Shown: positions 32,723-42,738, counted from the stretch's first letter. The stretch: DNA of 64,000 nucleotides from Brooklawnia sp032229645 (GCA_963722295.1 CAVRLB010000010.1:310001-374000), one strand, 5' to 3'. Translations and numbers: made by a program. Notes: a model not told the origin generated them from the letters alone.

Positions 32723-35700
32723 TCAGCTGAAGTCGAGCAGCATGCGTACGTCGTCGGCGCTCAGGCCGCCACCGCGTCCGGGCGTCCATGGCTCGCCCGC
32801 AGCGGCATCGTCGTCATTGCCGCCCAGCACGCCCGAGATGAGCTCGCGCTTTGCGTCCTGCAGAGCGACGACCTTCTCTTCGATGGTGTCTTTCGCGACC
32901 ATCCGGTAGACGTGTACCGGCTTGGTCTGGCCGATCCGGTGCGTCCGGTCGACGGCCTGGTTCTCGACGGCCGGATTCCACCAGGGGTCGGCGAGAATCG
33001 CATAGTCGGCTTGCGTCAGGTTGATGCCCGCACCGCCGGCTTTCAAGCTGATCAAGAAGACCGGATCATCGCCCGAGGTGAAGCCCTCGATCACCTCGCG
33101 GCGGTGCGGGGTCGTACCGTCCAGATACGAATAGGCAATCTTCTCGTGGTCGAGTCTGGCCGCGATCTTGCGCAGATAGCGGGTGAACTGGCTGAAGACC
33201 AGCACCCGGTGGCCCTCATCCGCGGCCTCGTGCAGCAGCGGCACCAGCGCGTCCAGCTTCGAGGACGGTGCCTTCGAATCCTTGTCTCCCTGATCGACCA
33301 GAGTCGGGTCAATCGCCAGTTGCCGCAGCCTGGTGAGGGCGGCCAGCACCTCGATCTGATTGTGGTCGATGTCGTCGGTCAGTTGCAGCACCCGTTGGCG
33401 TTCGCGCTGCAGTTGCCGGTCGTAGACGCGCCGGTGCGCGGGAGCCAGGTCGACCGAGATGACCTGCTCTTGCTTCGGCGGTAGATCAAGTGCGACCTGG
33501 TTCTTCGTCCGCCGCAGCAGGAAGGGGGCGATCCGACGGCGCAGCAGCGACATCAACCCTCCGGCGTCGTCGGTCTGCTTCTCGATCGGACGCTGGAAGG
33601 TCTCCCGGAATTGCTTCGGGCTACCCAGCAGACCCGGCGCGGTAAGGGTAAACATTGCCCACAGCTCGTTCAGATTGTTCTCCATCGGGGTGCCGGTGAT
33701 CGCGTACGTCAGCGGGGCTCCGACACCTTTCACCGCCGCGAAGACCTTGGACGTGTGGTTCTTCGCGTTCTGGGCCTCGTCTGCGAGCAGGCCCGCCCAC
33801 TGCTGGGCTGCGTAGTCGTCGGCCTCCAGCCGCAGCAGCGCATACGAGGTGATCACCACATCAACCTCGGCCACGATCTCGCTCAGCGGGACGCCACGGC
33901 GAGTCTGGGTGGCCTCGATCATCACGACCTTGAGATCGGGCGCGAACTTCTTGGCTTCGGACGCCCAGTTGGGCACCACCGAGGTCGGCGCGACCACCAG
34001 CCATGGTGGGAGATGGCGGTCATCGTCTGATGACTCGTCCACGGTCTGGGCCGGCTGAACGACCGGCGTGGGCTGAGCGCCCTTGCCTTTGGCGCGGTAG
34101 GCGGCCAAGTCGACGACCTTGTTGGCGTCCGAGACGCGATCATCCTCGTCCAGCAGACCGGGGTGCTCCCGCTCGTCCAGGATCATTGCGAGGGCCTGCA
34201 CGGTCTTACCCAGGCCCATGTCGTCGGCCAGCACACCGCCCAGCCCCGACCTGCGCAAGTTCGCCAACCATCGGAAACCCTCGAGCTGGTAGGGGCGCAA
34301 TTGGGCGTTCAGTCCAGCCGGGCAGCTCGGCGGGCGCGGGCGGATTGGCGATGGACCGCCGTACTGCGCCGAACCATGCGTTTGCCTGGGTTTGCACGAT
34401 GCCGAGCGAGAGCAGGTCTTCCCACCACGACAGTCGTACCTTTGGCACCCGGACTCCGGCGCGCCGCTGGTCACCGAGTTCGGAAGCTTCTTTCAGCAGC
34501 TCTTTGAGCTGATCGAGCTCCGGATCGTCCAGTTTCAGGTAGCTGCCGTCGGGCAGGAAAAGCGCCTCATCGCCGGCCGTCAGCGAGCTGATCAGTGTCG
34601 AGATGGGCAGCTGGTGGCCGCTGACCTCGACGCTGATCGCCAGGTCGAGCCAGTCATTGCTGCTGGGCTCATCGCTCAGTCCGATCTGGATTCTCGCCCC
34701 GGAGGTCTCCTGGAAATCGGGGAGTTCGGCGGTCTCGACCACCACCCCCAGGTCTTCGAGACGCGGCAGCACGTCGTCGATCAGTCGCACCACATCGAAG
34801 CCGGTCAGATCGGCGTCTTGGCGCAGCCCTGGTGGAAGAGGTTTGCTTGGTTCGCCCGCAGTACTGGCCTTGATGGGTGCTCGCGGGCTGATGCCCCGGG
34901 CAACGGCCGCCGGAATCTCAGCGAATTCACGGGCAACAGGCGCAGAGATAAGCTGCTCCGCATCCGTATCACGCATCGGATCGCGGGAAGCCCCCTGCAA
35001 TGGCAGCGGTCCCCTGCCGCGTCCCTGCTCGTCGCGGTAGTGCCAACCCCAATGAAGATGTGCCTGCGGCTTCAGGTTGCCCGCATCGACCGAGGCGACG
35101 CCCAACTCCAGATGCAGCCGGGGCGCAGGCGGCGGCGGAGGAGTGAAGCTCTTGTCGGGAGAGACCCAGCCCACCCGCGACATACGGGGTAGCACCGTCT
35201 GAACGAAATCCTCGTAATCGCCCGACGGGATGGTGATCGCGTTGCTCTCGGCGGCCAGTTGCTTCCAGGCGCGATCGGCCGGCTGCTCGAAGCGAGCAAG
35301 GTGAATGCCCACCTCATCGCGCCAGGCCAGTCCATGCGGCGGGTCGCCGAGTTTGGACGACTCCGGATCGTCGGCAAGACCCGGGTGCCGCATGGTGGCG
35401 CGCACCCCCAGCTCTCCGGCCGCGTTCTGGTGGATCTCGATCTGCGCCCGGGCAGGTTCGGGTTCAAGCATCACCGGCCGTTGCGGGCCGTCTTCGACCA
35501 GCGCTATCCCGGCATCCCGGATCTCACGAAGGACACCCCACAGGGCCGGATGGTTGATCCGTTCCAGTGCGATCACGTCTTGCGACGCAAGATATGGCTC
35601 GACATCGGTGTACAGCCGCCGCAGTTCATTGAGGGCGTCAAGCTGCGCCGGATCGGCATCGTCTGTCTCGCCGGCACGCAGCCGCATCCACGAGATTCCG

Positions 35701-36407
35701 GTTCGTACCCAGCGTTGCCGCTTGCCGGCACGCAGTGGCACGAGATGGACGAACCCAGGTCTACCGGGGAAGGTGTGCCCGAGTTCGGTCAGCCTGCGTC
35801 CAAAAACCGTGGACGCGTACCTCGCCCGCTCCGGCGATTGTTCGCCCGGGCGCGTATCGGCACGGAAAGTGAACAACAGGCCGAGCGGCTGGCGATCGGG
35901 GCGGTACTGGTCTGGGGCAGGCACGAAGATGCGGTCAAGCGTCCGGCGCCATTGCGGCATCTCGACAACGCTGGAGGGACCATACGGATCGTCCGGATCG
36001 GCATCGAAGAATCTGCTCTGCTGGCTTGTCAACAGGGCCTGGGTGCGCTCACCCGGTCGTCCGGGAAAAGGCGGCCTGCCGCGATGAGGCTCAACAAGGC
36101 CGAGTTCGGAGCAGACCACTGCCACACAATGCTTGCAGTTGTAGGCGACCGGGCAGCTACATGATCCGTTCAGCGACGCCAGGTCGCCATCGGCATCAAG
36201 GGAGTAGGAAACGTGCAGGGTGTAGTTGCGGTTGTGGGAGCCTTTGCAGCGTGCGGTGATGCCATGGTGAACACGGTCGTGATGCATCACGTTCACCCGG
36301 CCTTCGCGGGCATACGCCAGCCCGAGACCCCAGGTGCTGGGGGCCGCAAGGCCAGGAGGTCCGTCGGGTCGTTTCACATCGGCAAGCCTACGAGGGCGCG
36401 CCGACAT
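32723..36407 (-). pseudogene. SWIM/SNF2 family helicase with a single-base frameshift
   Basis: The N-terminal part (from ATG 36407) holds a SWIM zinc finger (CSCPVAYNCKHC, pattern CxC-CxH) and the long SNF2-associated region, ending ANPPAPAELPG in its frame. The C-terminal part holds the SNF2 core: LRPYQLEGFRWLANL, Walker A DDMGLGKTVQ, DEAQ in LLADEAQNAKN, helicase motif VI VDRTHRIGQTKPV. The frames would join as ELPAGLNAQLRPYQ if one base of the GGG at 34321-34323 (CCC on the coding strand) were absent. It is either a real mutation or a sequencing error. Otherwise it would be one protein of about 1,227 residues acting on nucleoprotein complexes. Confidence 0.85.
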
Positions 36408-36562
36408 TTTCGGAGCGATGTCGAGGCGTGACGCCGTTGAGACGACGAAACCTCTCATTCGGTGGAATCCGCGTGGATCGTCTGATTGTCTGGAAGGACA
36501 GTCGAATCTTGTGACCCTGTCCGCGAGTGCGACGCAGGGTCGTAGCTGGAGGAGGTCACCGA

Positions 36563-37669
36563 ATGAGCGCAAACCCGCAAGGAAGGGTCGACCCGCTGGA
36601 CTTTTCCGACGTCTGGGACGCCGGCGCGGGACAGGGGCCGAAGATCACTTTCACCGTGCCGACCGAGGTCGCGGATATTGGAGCCTCGAAGTCGGGAACC
36701 GTACTCAAGAACCTGCTCAAGCAGGCCCGAGCTGACCTGAATGTGGTGGGCGTCCCGGGCAAGGGTGCCGACGATTTGCTTGAGCCTGTGGAGGGACTCG
36801 TCCGTGATACGACGTACTGGCGCCTGCAAAGCCGCGGACTCATTGTCTTCGTTGCTCCAGGATTCTTCCGGGCAGTACGAGTGCCGGTCGTGGTAGAGCC
36901 CAATGTGACCGTTGGCGAGCGATTCCACCTGACACCGATAGCGGGAGTGCTGGCCACCGGAGGCCGGTGCTATATTCTGGCGCTCGCGAAGAAGGGCGTG
37001 CGCCTGTTCGACTCCACGCGCAACTCGATCGAGCAGCTTCCCCTCGGGGCGATTCCCGCGACTTTCGACGATGTCATTGAGGAGCTTCCCGAGCCTCAAT
37101 TGCAGGGCCGGTCGGTGGGTGTGGGCTCGGTCGGCTATCACGGCCATGGCGACAACAGCGACACCGAGCGGCTGCTGACCGAGAGGTTCATCTCGGCCGT
37201 CGCCAAGGGAGTCGATCAAGAGCTCGGGACCGCCCGGTCACAGCCGTTGGTGCTCGCTTCGGTCGCCGAGTATTTGCCGGTCTTCCGTAACGCATCCCGG
37301 TATCCGGTGGTTCAGGACGCGGTGATCGCGGGCAACCCGGAGCACACGCATCCGGATCGGCTCCGCTCGGATGCGTGGGCGATCCTCGCCGACAGTTCTC
37401 GCGCTCACGACACAGCAGCGCGAGAGCGGGCGCTTGCCCAGATCCACTCCGGCCGGGGCTCGGAGGACCTGGCGAAGATTTGCCGGGCTGCTGCAGAAGG
37501 ACGCGTGGATGCGCTATACCTTCCCGAAGACCTGTCTCGCCTCAGCGATCCGGAGACTGCAGCCTTCATCGATGCCGCCATCTTCGACGTGGTGCAGAAC
37601 TCGGGGACCCTGCGGATGCTGCGAGATGAGGACGACACGGCCCGGGCGATGGCCACGTTCCGGTACTGA
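36563..37669 (+). CDS. baeRF3-like (bacterial archaeo-eukaryotic release-factor fold) protein
   Basis: 368 residues from ATG 36563, which follows GGAGGAGG. Typical baeRF family 3 stretches: FWR-like TYWRLQSRGLIVFVAPGFFR, RFHLTPIAGVLATGGRCYIL, LALAKKGVRLFD, then LVLASVAEYLPVFRNASRYP. The fold is related to eRF1/Pelota domain 2; a role in ribosome rescue has been proposed but not shown for this family. It is divergent from the SNF2 gene across a 155-bp shared promoter region. Confidence 0.75.
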   Translation: MSANPQGRVDPLDFSDVWDAGAGQGPKITFTVPTEVADIGASKSGTVLKNLLKQARADLNVVGVPGKGADDLLEPVEGLVRDTTYWRLQSRGLIVFVAPGFFRAVRVPVVVEPNVTVGERFHLTPIAGVLATGGRCYILALAKKGVRLFDSTRNSIEQLPLGAIPATFDDVIEELPEPQLQGRSVGVGSVGYHGHGDNSDTERLLTERFISAVAKGVDQELGTARSQPLVLASVAEYLPVFRNASRYPVVQDAVIAGNPEHTHPDRLRSDAWAILADSSRAHDTAARERALAQIHSGRGSEDLAKICRAAAEGRVDALYLPEDLSRLSDPETAAFIDAAIFDVVQNSGTLRMLRDEDDTARAMATFRY

Positions 37670-37730
37670 CTCCGGCGAGACAAGGTCAAGGAGGGTTTCG
37701 AAAGCTGAGCGTTGTGAAAAGTGTGCAATA

Positions 37731-37750
37731 ATCTGCGCATGTACGCAGAT
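37731..37750 (+). promoter_or_regulatory. inverted repeat over the regulator start codon
   Basis: ATCTGCG (37731-37737) and CGCAGAT (37744-37750) form a perfect 7-6-7 dyad that spans the ATG at 37739. ArsR-type sensors bind such dyads, so this is the likely autoregulatory operator of the operon. Confidence 0.55.
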
Positions 37751-38134
37751 ACGCCAATTGATTCGGCTGCCGACAGCGAGTACGTCGAGCTGGCGGCGGA
37801 GGTTTTCTCGCTGCTCTCGGACCCCACCCGCATCAGGATCGTGCTGGCACTGGAGGCGGGTGAGTTGCCGGTGAACGAGTTGGCGGAACGGGTGGGCAAG
37901 GCGCCGGCTGCGGTCTCGCAGCATCTGGCGAAGCTGCGGTGGGCGAAGGTCGTGCAGACCCGTCAGGACGGGACGCGGGTCTATTACAGCTTGATCGATG
38001 AGCACGCACTTGAATTGGTGCATCAGGCAGTCTTCCAGGCCGAGCACGTGGTCGACTTCTGGCCGCGTCACCACCGCCCAGAAGTCGGAGACATCTCGGC
38101 GGCCGGAGCTACCGGGACGGCTGCGGTTTCGTGA
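37739..38134 (+). CDS. ArsR-family Ni/Co sensor, KmtR-like
   Basis: 131 residues. Winged helix-turn-helix: VFSLLSDPTRIRIVLAL, LPVNELAERVGKAPAAVSQH, DGTRVYYSLIDEHALELV. The C-terminal metal site matches M. tuberculosis KmtR, where Glu101, His102, His110 and His111 bind Ni(II)/Co(II): here AEH gives Glu102/His103 and RHH gives His111/His112. When metal is scarce the protein should repress the operon. The stop overlaps the next start (GTGA). ATG 37739 is chosen for its match to the KmtR start MYAD. Confidence 0.85.
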   Translation: MYADTPIDSAADSEYVELAAEVFSLLSDPTRIRIVLALEAGELPVNELAERVGKAPAAVSQHLAKLRWAKVVQTRQDGTRVYYSLIDEHALELVHQAVFQAEHVVDFWPRHHRPEVGDISAAGATGTAAVS

Positions 38135-40020
38135 GCGCCGATACGGATGCCGTGACTGCGTCCTATCGGCCTGAGACGCTCGAGTCGCTGTGGGAAAGGA
38201 TCGATCGCCGCGATCTGATGCGCATCGCCGTGGTGACGGGAATGGCCGTACTGGCACTGCTCCTGTCGTGGCTCAATGTGGTCTGGTGGTTGACCGCTGT
38301 CGTCGCGGTGGCAGGGGTCGGCGCAGGCTGCTGGCCGATCGTCGTGGAGGCCTGGGCCGATATCCGGTCGGGGCGGATGAGCATGGAGCTGTCGATGCTC
38401 ATCGCGATCGTGGCGGCCGCGTTGATAGGCGAGTGGGTGACGGCCCTGGTGATCACGATCTTCGTACTGGCTGCGGAGATCTTGGAGGACCTGTCGATGG
38501 ATCGTGGCCGCGATGCGTTGACCGATCTGATGAGTTTTCTGCCCATGTATGTCCAGATGCGCGCCGGCGACCAGCTGGTCGAAGTCGCGCTCGACCGCGT
38601 CCAGGTCGGCGATCTGGTGGTGGTGACCCCTGGCGGCCGGATTCCGGTGGATGGCGTGGTGGTCGAAGGACGCTCGAGCCTGGACCAATCCCGGATCACC
38701 GGAGAGTCGTTACCGGTCGATGTGGGAACGGGGTCGTCGGTCTTTGCGGGGTCCAGCAATGGCAACGGTGCGTTGACCGTGCGGGCGGAACAGATCGGCG
38801 AGACCTCGTCCTATGGCCAGATCGTTGCGGCAGTGCGGGCCGCCCAAGAGTCGGAGGCGCCGGTTCAGCGGTTGGCCGACCGGGTCGCCGGGTGGCTGGT
38901 CTACATCGCACTCGCAGGTGCGCTGCTCACCTATCTGATCACGCGGGATCTGAGGGCGACAATCTCGGTGGTCATCGTGGCTGGGGCTTGCGGGGTGGCC
39001 GCGGGGACTCCGCTGGCGGTGCTGGCCGCGATCGCCAGGGTGGCTCGCCGCGGTGCTTTCGTCAAAGACGGTACCCACCTGGAGGAGCTTTCTGCGGTCG
39101 ACACGGTGGTCTTCGACAAGACCGGTACGCTTACCTACGGTGAGCCGGTGGTGACTGCGGTTCGTCCGGCGGAAGGATTCGACGAGACGTCGATACTGGA
39201 GGTGGCGGCCTCTGCGGAGTCACTGTCCGAGCATCCGATCGGACGCGCAATCGCCGGCTGTGCAAACCAGCGCGGCATCGCCATCACTCATCCCGACGAC
39301 TTCAGCAGCCAACCCGGCCTCGGTATCAGCGCGCGCGTGAATGGGCACCGGGTGTGCGCCGGCAATGCCTCGCTCGTGCGAGCCGAGGTCCTTGAGCCTG
39401 CGGTCGGTACTTCGGTCTATGTCACCGTTGATGAGGCTTACGCAGGCATGATCGTGCTGACCGACACGGTCCGCGAATCAGCACGCGAGGGCGTGGCCCG
39501 TCTTCAACGGCTCGGCTTGCGCGTGGTGATGATGAGCGGGGACAACCTCGCCACCGCTCGCGCGGTCGCTGACGAGTTGGGCATCGACGAGGTTCATGCC
39601 GATCTGCTGCCGTCCGACAAGGTGCGGCTGGTCGATCAGCTGCGCAGCGACGGATCGAAGGTCGCGATGGTCGGCGACGGCGTCAACGATGCGCCGGCCT
39701 TGGCCGGGGCGGACGTAGGGATCGCGATGGGTACCGGCACGCATATCGCTCGGGAGAGCGCGGACGTGGTGCTGATCAGTTCCAGCCTGGACGATCTCGT
39801 AGGCACCGTCGAGACCGCCCGCCGGGCCCGGCGGATCGTCTTCACCAATTTCGCCGGCACCATTGTGGTCGACCTCGTCGGCATGGCTCTGGCAGCGTTC
39901 GGGGTACTCGGCCCGCTGCTTGCCGCGGTGGTGCACGTCGGCAGCGAATCGGTCTTCATCTTGAACTCTGCCCGGCTCATTCCGCGCCGCGCCAACGCAA
40001 ACCAGGAGATCAATGTCTGA
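38131..40020 (+). CDS. P1B-type metal ATPase with atypical metal-site motifs
   Basis: 629 residues, no N-terminal metal-binding domain. Actuator TGES (190-193), phosphorylation DKTGT (Asp329), SEHPIG, and GDGVNDAPAL are all present, so it should pump. The membrane motif normally CPC, SPC or APC reads GACGVAAGTP (Cys287, no Pro), and the last helix has HVGSESVFILNSARL where P1B-4 pumps have HEGST. These suggest an unusual specificity; with a KmtR-type regulator, export of cobalt or nickel is the best guess. Starts at GTG overlapping the regulator stop and overlaps the next gene by 8 bp. Confidence 0.85.
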   Translation: MSADTDAVTASYRPETLESLWERIDRRDLMRIAVVTGMAVLALLLSWLNVVWWLTAVVAVAGVGAGCWPIVVEAWADIRSGRMSMELSMLIAIVAAALIGEWVTALVITIFVLAAEILEDLSMDRGRDALTDLMSFLPMYVQMRAGDQLVEVALDRVQVGDLVVVTPGGRIPVDGVVVEGRSSLDQSRITGESLPVDVGTGSSVFAGSSNGNGALTVRAEQIGETSSYGQIVAAVRAAQESEAPVQRLADRVAGWLVYIALAGALLTYLITRDLRATISVVIVAGACGVAAGTPLAVLAAIARVARRGAFVKDGTHLEELSAVDTVVFDKTGTLTYGEPVVTAVRPAEGFDETSILEVAASAESLSEHPIGRAIAGCANQRGIAITHPDDFSSQPGLGISARVNGHRVCAGNASLVRAEVLEPAVGTSVYVTVDEAYAGMIVLTDTVRESAREGVARLQRLGLRVVMMSGDNLATARAVADELGIDEVHADLLPSDKVRLVDQLRSDGSKVAMVGDGVNDAPALAGADVGIAMGTGTHIARESADVVLISSSLDDLVGTVETARRARRIVFTNFAGTIVVDLVGMALAAFGVLGPLLAAVVHVGSESVFILNSARLIPRRANANQEINV

Positions 40021-40972
40021 TTCGGGTAGGTCGTCGTCCGCAGGCAATCTGATGCGCCGAGGCATGAGGAGCCTGGCCCATCTGATGCCGGCGCGTGCCG
40101 ATGGCACGAACCCTGTTGCGGTCAGCGCCTTTCACCGCATGGACGCGGTCCGCGACCGGTTTCGGCATCGCAAGCCGGGCTGGCCGGTCACCAGCGGCGC
40201 GTACGCCATCGGCGACCCACAGGCGAGCGTGGCGATTTGCGTGCTGACCAGCGATGAGCTGTATCCCAAGCTCGCTCTGCTGCCGGGTGTGGCGATTGCC
40301 GGAGGCGTCGTCGTCCCCAACCTCGGCATCGAAAAGATCATCCGCAATGTCGTGGCCAACCCCCGCATCCGCCACCTGGTCGTCTGCGGGCAGGAGTCGC
40401 CGGTCTTCCATCCGGGGGAGGCACTGCGGCAGTTGCATGCCGATGGTGTGGACGAGCAGAGGCGCATCATCGGCGCGCGCGGTCATCTGCCGGTCCTGAC
40501 CAATGTCTCCCGCGAGCAGATCGACGCATTCCGCGCCCAGGTTCAGCTCGTCGACCTTGTCGGGGAGACCGATCCATCGGTGATCGGCGAGCGCTCGAGT
40601 GAGCTGGCGTCCGAGCCGGTGCAGGCCTTCCCGAACCCTGTGCCGGATTCTCCTGCCGACCGCGGCCAACAGTTCGCCGTCGTCCGGCCGGGTGGACGAC
40701 GAGAGCCGCTCGCGTACGATCCGAAGGGCTTCTTCGTGATCACCATCGAGCCGGGATCCCGCGAGATCGAAGTGCTGCACTATCTGCCCGACAACACCCC
40801 TGGGCACAGGATTCGCGGGCACAGCGCCGAGGCAATTCTGTTCGGGCTGATTCGCGAGGGCCTCATCTCCCAGCTCAGCCACGCCGGCTACCTGGGATCA
40901 GAACTCGCCAAAGCCGAAACCGCCCTGCGGCTAGGTCTGGAGTACCGGCAGGATCGGCCCCTGCGCGGCTGA
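40013..40972 (+). CDS. MtrA-like corrinoid protein fused to DUF4346
   Basis: 319 residues. Residues about 56-190 match subunit A of methanogen tetrahydromethanopterin S-methyltransferase: GWPVTSGAYAIGDP, PNLGIEKIIRNVVANPRIRHL, RRIIGARGHLPVLTNV. In MtrA a His in the QGH-ITGQ loop ligates cobalt of the corrinoid; the equivalent here is His133 in VFHPGEAL (alignment from memory). The C-terminal part (about 240-319: DPKGFFVI, HSAEAILFGLIREGLIS, HAGYLGSELAKAE) fits DUF4346. No methanogenesis genes are present. It overlaps the metal ATPase by 8 bp, so it is co-translated with it. Confidence 0.8.
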   Translation: MSDSGRSSSAGNLMRRGMRSLAHLMPARADGTNPVAVSAFHRMDAVRDRFRHRKPGWPVTSGAYAIGDPQASVAICVLTSDELYPKLALLPGVAIAGGVVVPNLGIEKIIRNVVANPRIRHLVVCGQESPVFHPGEALRQLHADGVDEQRRIIGARGHLPVLTNVSREQIDAFRAQVQLVDLVGETDPSVIGERSSELASEPVQAFPNPVPDSPADRGQQFAVVRPGGRREPLAYDPKGFFVITIEPGSREIEVLHYLPDNTPGHRIRGHSAEAILFGLIREGLISQLSHAGYLGSELAKAETALRLGLEYRQDRPLRG

Positions 40973-40984
40973 AGGCGCGGCGTC

Positions 40985-41392
40985 TCAGTCCGCGTCGTTC
41001 AGTGTCGTAGCGGCGCCGATCAAGGCCGTGATCGCCTCTCGCCTGGCGGCGATGAGTTCGGGACGTGAAACCCTCACATGGCGCATCACGGTGGTGCCGG
41101 TCAGCAGGCCTTGTGGATCGTCGAGGCGGGAGCCCTGCAGCAGAGTGAGCGACACCCACTTGCCGAACGGCGTCACGGCTGCCATGCCCCAACCGTTGTA
41201 GCCGTACTGGTGCGCGCCGTATCCGATGGCGGCGTCGACGGTGTCCACCGAGAAGCAGATCTCGGGCACAGCGGCCAGCACCAGTTCGTGCAGGCCGAGA
41301 TAGCTTTCGACGATCGCCTCGGGTCGACCCGCCACAACCTCGCGGAGCTGCTCGGCCGTGGGCGATTCGATATGCGGATGAGTCTTCGCCAT
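40985..41392 (-). CDS. DUF1801-family protein
   Basis: 135 residues with the DUF1801 (YdhG-like) pattern: AVPEICFSVDTVDAAIGYGA, GWGMAAVTPFGKWVSLTLLQG, MRHVRVSRPELIAARREAI. The function of the family is unknown. It converges on the MtrA-like gene with 12 bp between. The IS element ends 13 bp upstream of its start codon, so its native promoter is displaced. Confidence 0.75.
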   Translation of the reverse strand: MAKTHPHIESPTAEQLREVVAGRPEAIVESYLGLHELVLAAVPEICFSVDTVDAAIGYGAHQYGYNGWGMAAVTPFGKWVSLTLLQGSRLDDPQGLLTGTTVMRHVRVSRPELIAARREAITALIGAATTLNDAD

Positions 41393-41405
41393 AGGCCGAG
41401 CCTAA

Positions 41406-42723
41406 GGGCCTGCGAGGAATTAATTTAGTCGGGTTTGGGCGTGTCGGGGTTGAGGGTGTAGTTCCATTCGCCGTGCCAGTCATGTGGGGTCCAGGTGCCG
41501 TTGGTCGCGAGTTCTTTCATGGTCTGGTCGGGGATCGTGATGCCGGTGGGGTAGTCGTGGGTGTCAAGTTCGGCGTGAACGCTCAGGCCGCTGCTGGTGG
41601 TGGTCGCGGCGATCGTGTTGACGATGATGTCGTGGCTGGTCAGTGGCCTGCCACGCCAGTTCATGGAGATATGGGAGAACAGCCGGTGCTCGATCTTGTT
41701 CCACTTGCTGGTGCCTGGGGGTAGGTGACACACGGTGATCACCAGACCGGTCTCGGCCGCGAGGCGGGCGAGTTCGGTCTTCCATGCCCGGGTTCGGTAT
41801 CCGTTCGAGCCGCCACCATCAGCGGTGATCAGCAGTCGTGACGCCCCGGGGTAGGTCGCCTGTCCTTGCCGGGTCCACCAGGTCCGGATCGTGTTCACGG
41901 CGAACGCTGCGGTGTCGTGGTCGGTGCCCACACTCACCCAGCCGGCGTCGGCGGTGATGTCGTAGACCCCGTACGGGTTCGCCTTACCCAAGACGGGATC
42001 CTTGAAGTCATGGACCCGCACCCGTTCAGGATCCCCGGCCGGTCTCCACTCACGGCCCGCGTTCTTGAAGTCCCCAACCAGTTCCTTCTTCTTCGTGTCC
42101 ACACTGATCACCGGATCACCGGTGGCCTGATGCTCCACCACCCGGGCGTTGAGGTAGGCGAACTGGGCATCCCGGTCCGGATGCGAACCACCCTCGACCT
42201 GTTTACTGTTGGCCTGCAGACTGTAACCGGCCTGCTTCAGCAACCGGCGGACCACGTAGTCGGAGACCTGATGCCCCTGTTCACGCAAGACAGCGGCGAG
42301 TTTCCTGGTCGACAAGGTCGTCCACCGCAACGACGACATCGGGTCACCCCTGGTGGTCGGCTCGATCAACGCGTCCAACGCTACGATCAACTCTTCATCG
42401 TGTTCCTCAGCACGTTTACGGCCCCCACCCGGCCTACGCGAACGACCCGGTACAGGCACATCGCATCCACCGGATTCCAACTCGTCACGGCCCCGCCGAA
42501 CCACCGTCGCCGACACACCCGTGGCCTGAGCCACCATCCGTACCCCGCCCTCACCCAACACCCGGGCCTCACCACCAAGGAACAACCGGCGCTGCAACTC
42601 GTTCAAGTACGGCCGCAACACCTCATAACGCTGCCCAATCGTGTCCACCACCGCGACCGCTGCCTCCATACCAGACACCGTAGCCGCCCACACCCCAAAA
42701 ACACGTTATTCCATCGCGAGCCC
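41406..42723 (-). mobile_element. intact ISAzo13-family insertion sequence
   Basis: 1318 bp. The left end GGGCCTGCGAGGAATTAA and the right end read inward GGGCTCGCGATGGAATAA form an imperfect terminal inverted repeat. TAA flanks both sides (41403-41405 and 42724-42726), a probable 3-bp target duplication. One transposase gene fills it. A fragment of the same element lies at 31237-31396. Confidence 0.85.
41425..42693 (-). CDS. ISAzo13-family transposase
   Basis: 422 residues. DDE-type catalytic region: VISVDTKKKELVGDFKNAGR (first Asp), LLITADGGGSNGYR (second Asp), LPPGTSKWNKIEHRLFSHIS (Glu). The N-terminal helix-turn-helix reads VRMVAQATGVSATVVRRG. It resembles ISAzo13 ('Rhodopirellula-type') transposases and is full length with no break, so it may be active. 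The start may be ATG 42669 instead of the first codon shown. Confidence 0.92.
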   Translation of the reverse strand: MWAATVSGMEAAVAVVDTIGQRYEVLRPYLNELQRRLFLGGEARVLGEGGVRMVAQATGVSATVVRRGRDELESGGCDVPVPGRSRRPGGGRKRAEEHDEELIVALDALIEPTTRGDPMSSLRWTTLSTRKLAAVLREQGHQVSDYVVRRLLKQAGYSLQANSKQVEGGSHPDRDAQFAYLNARVVEHQATGDPVISVDTKKKELVGDFKNAGREWRPAGDPERVRVHDFKDPVLGKANPYGVYDITADAGWVSVGTDHDTAAFAVNTIRTWWTRQGQATYPGASRLLITADGGGSNGYRTRAWKTELARLAAETGLVITVCHLPPGTSKWNKIEHRLFSHISMNWRGRPLTSHDIIVNTIAATTTSSGLSVHAELDTHDYPTGITIPDQTMKELATNGTWTPHDWHGEWNYTLNPDTPKPD

Positions 42724-42738
42724 TAAGTGTCCAGCGCC

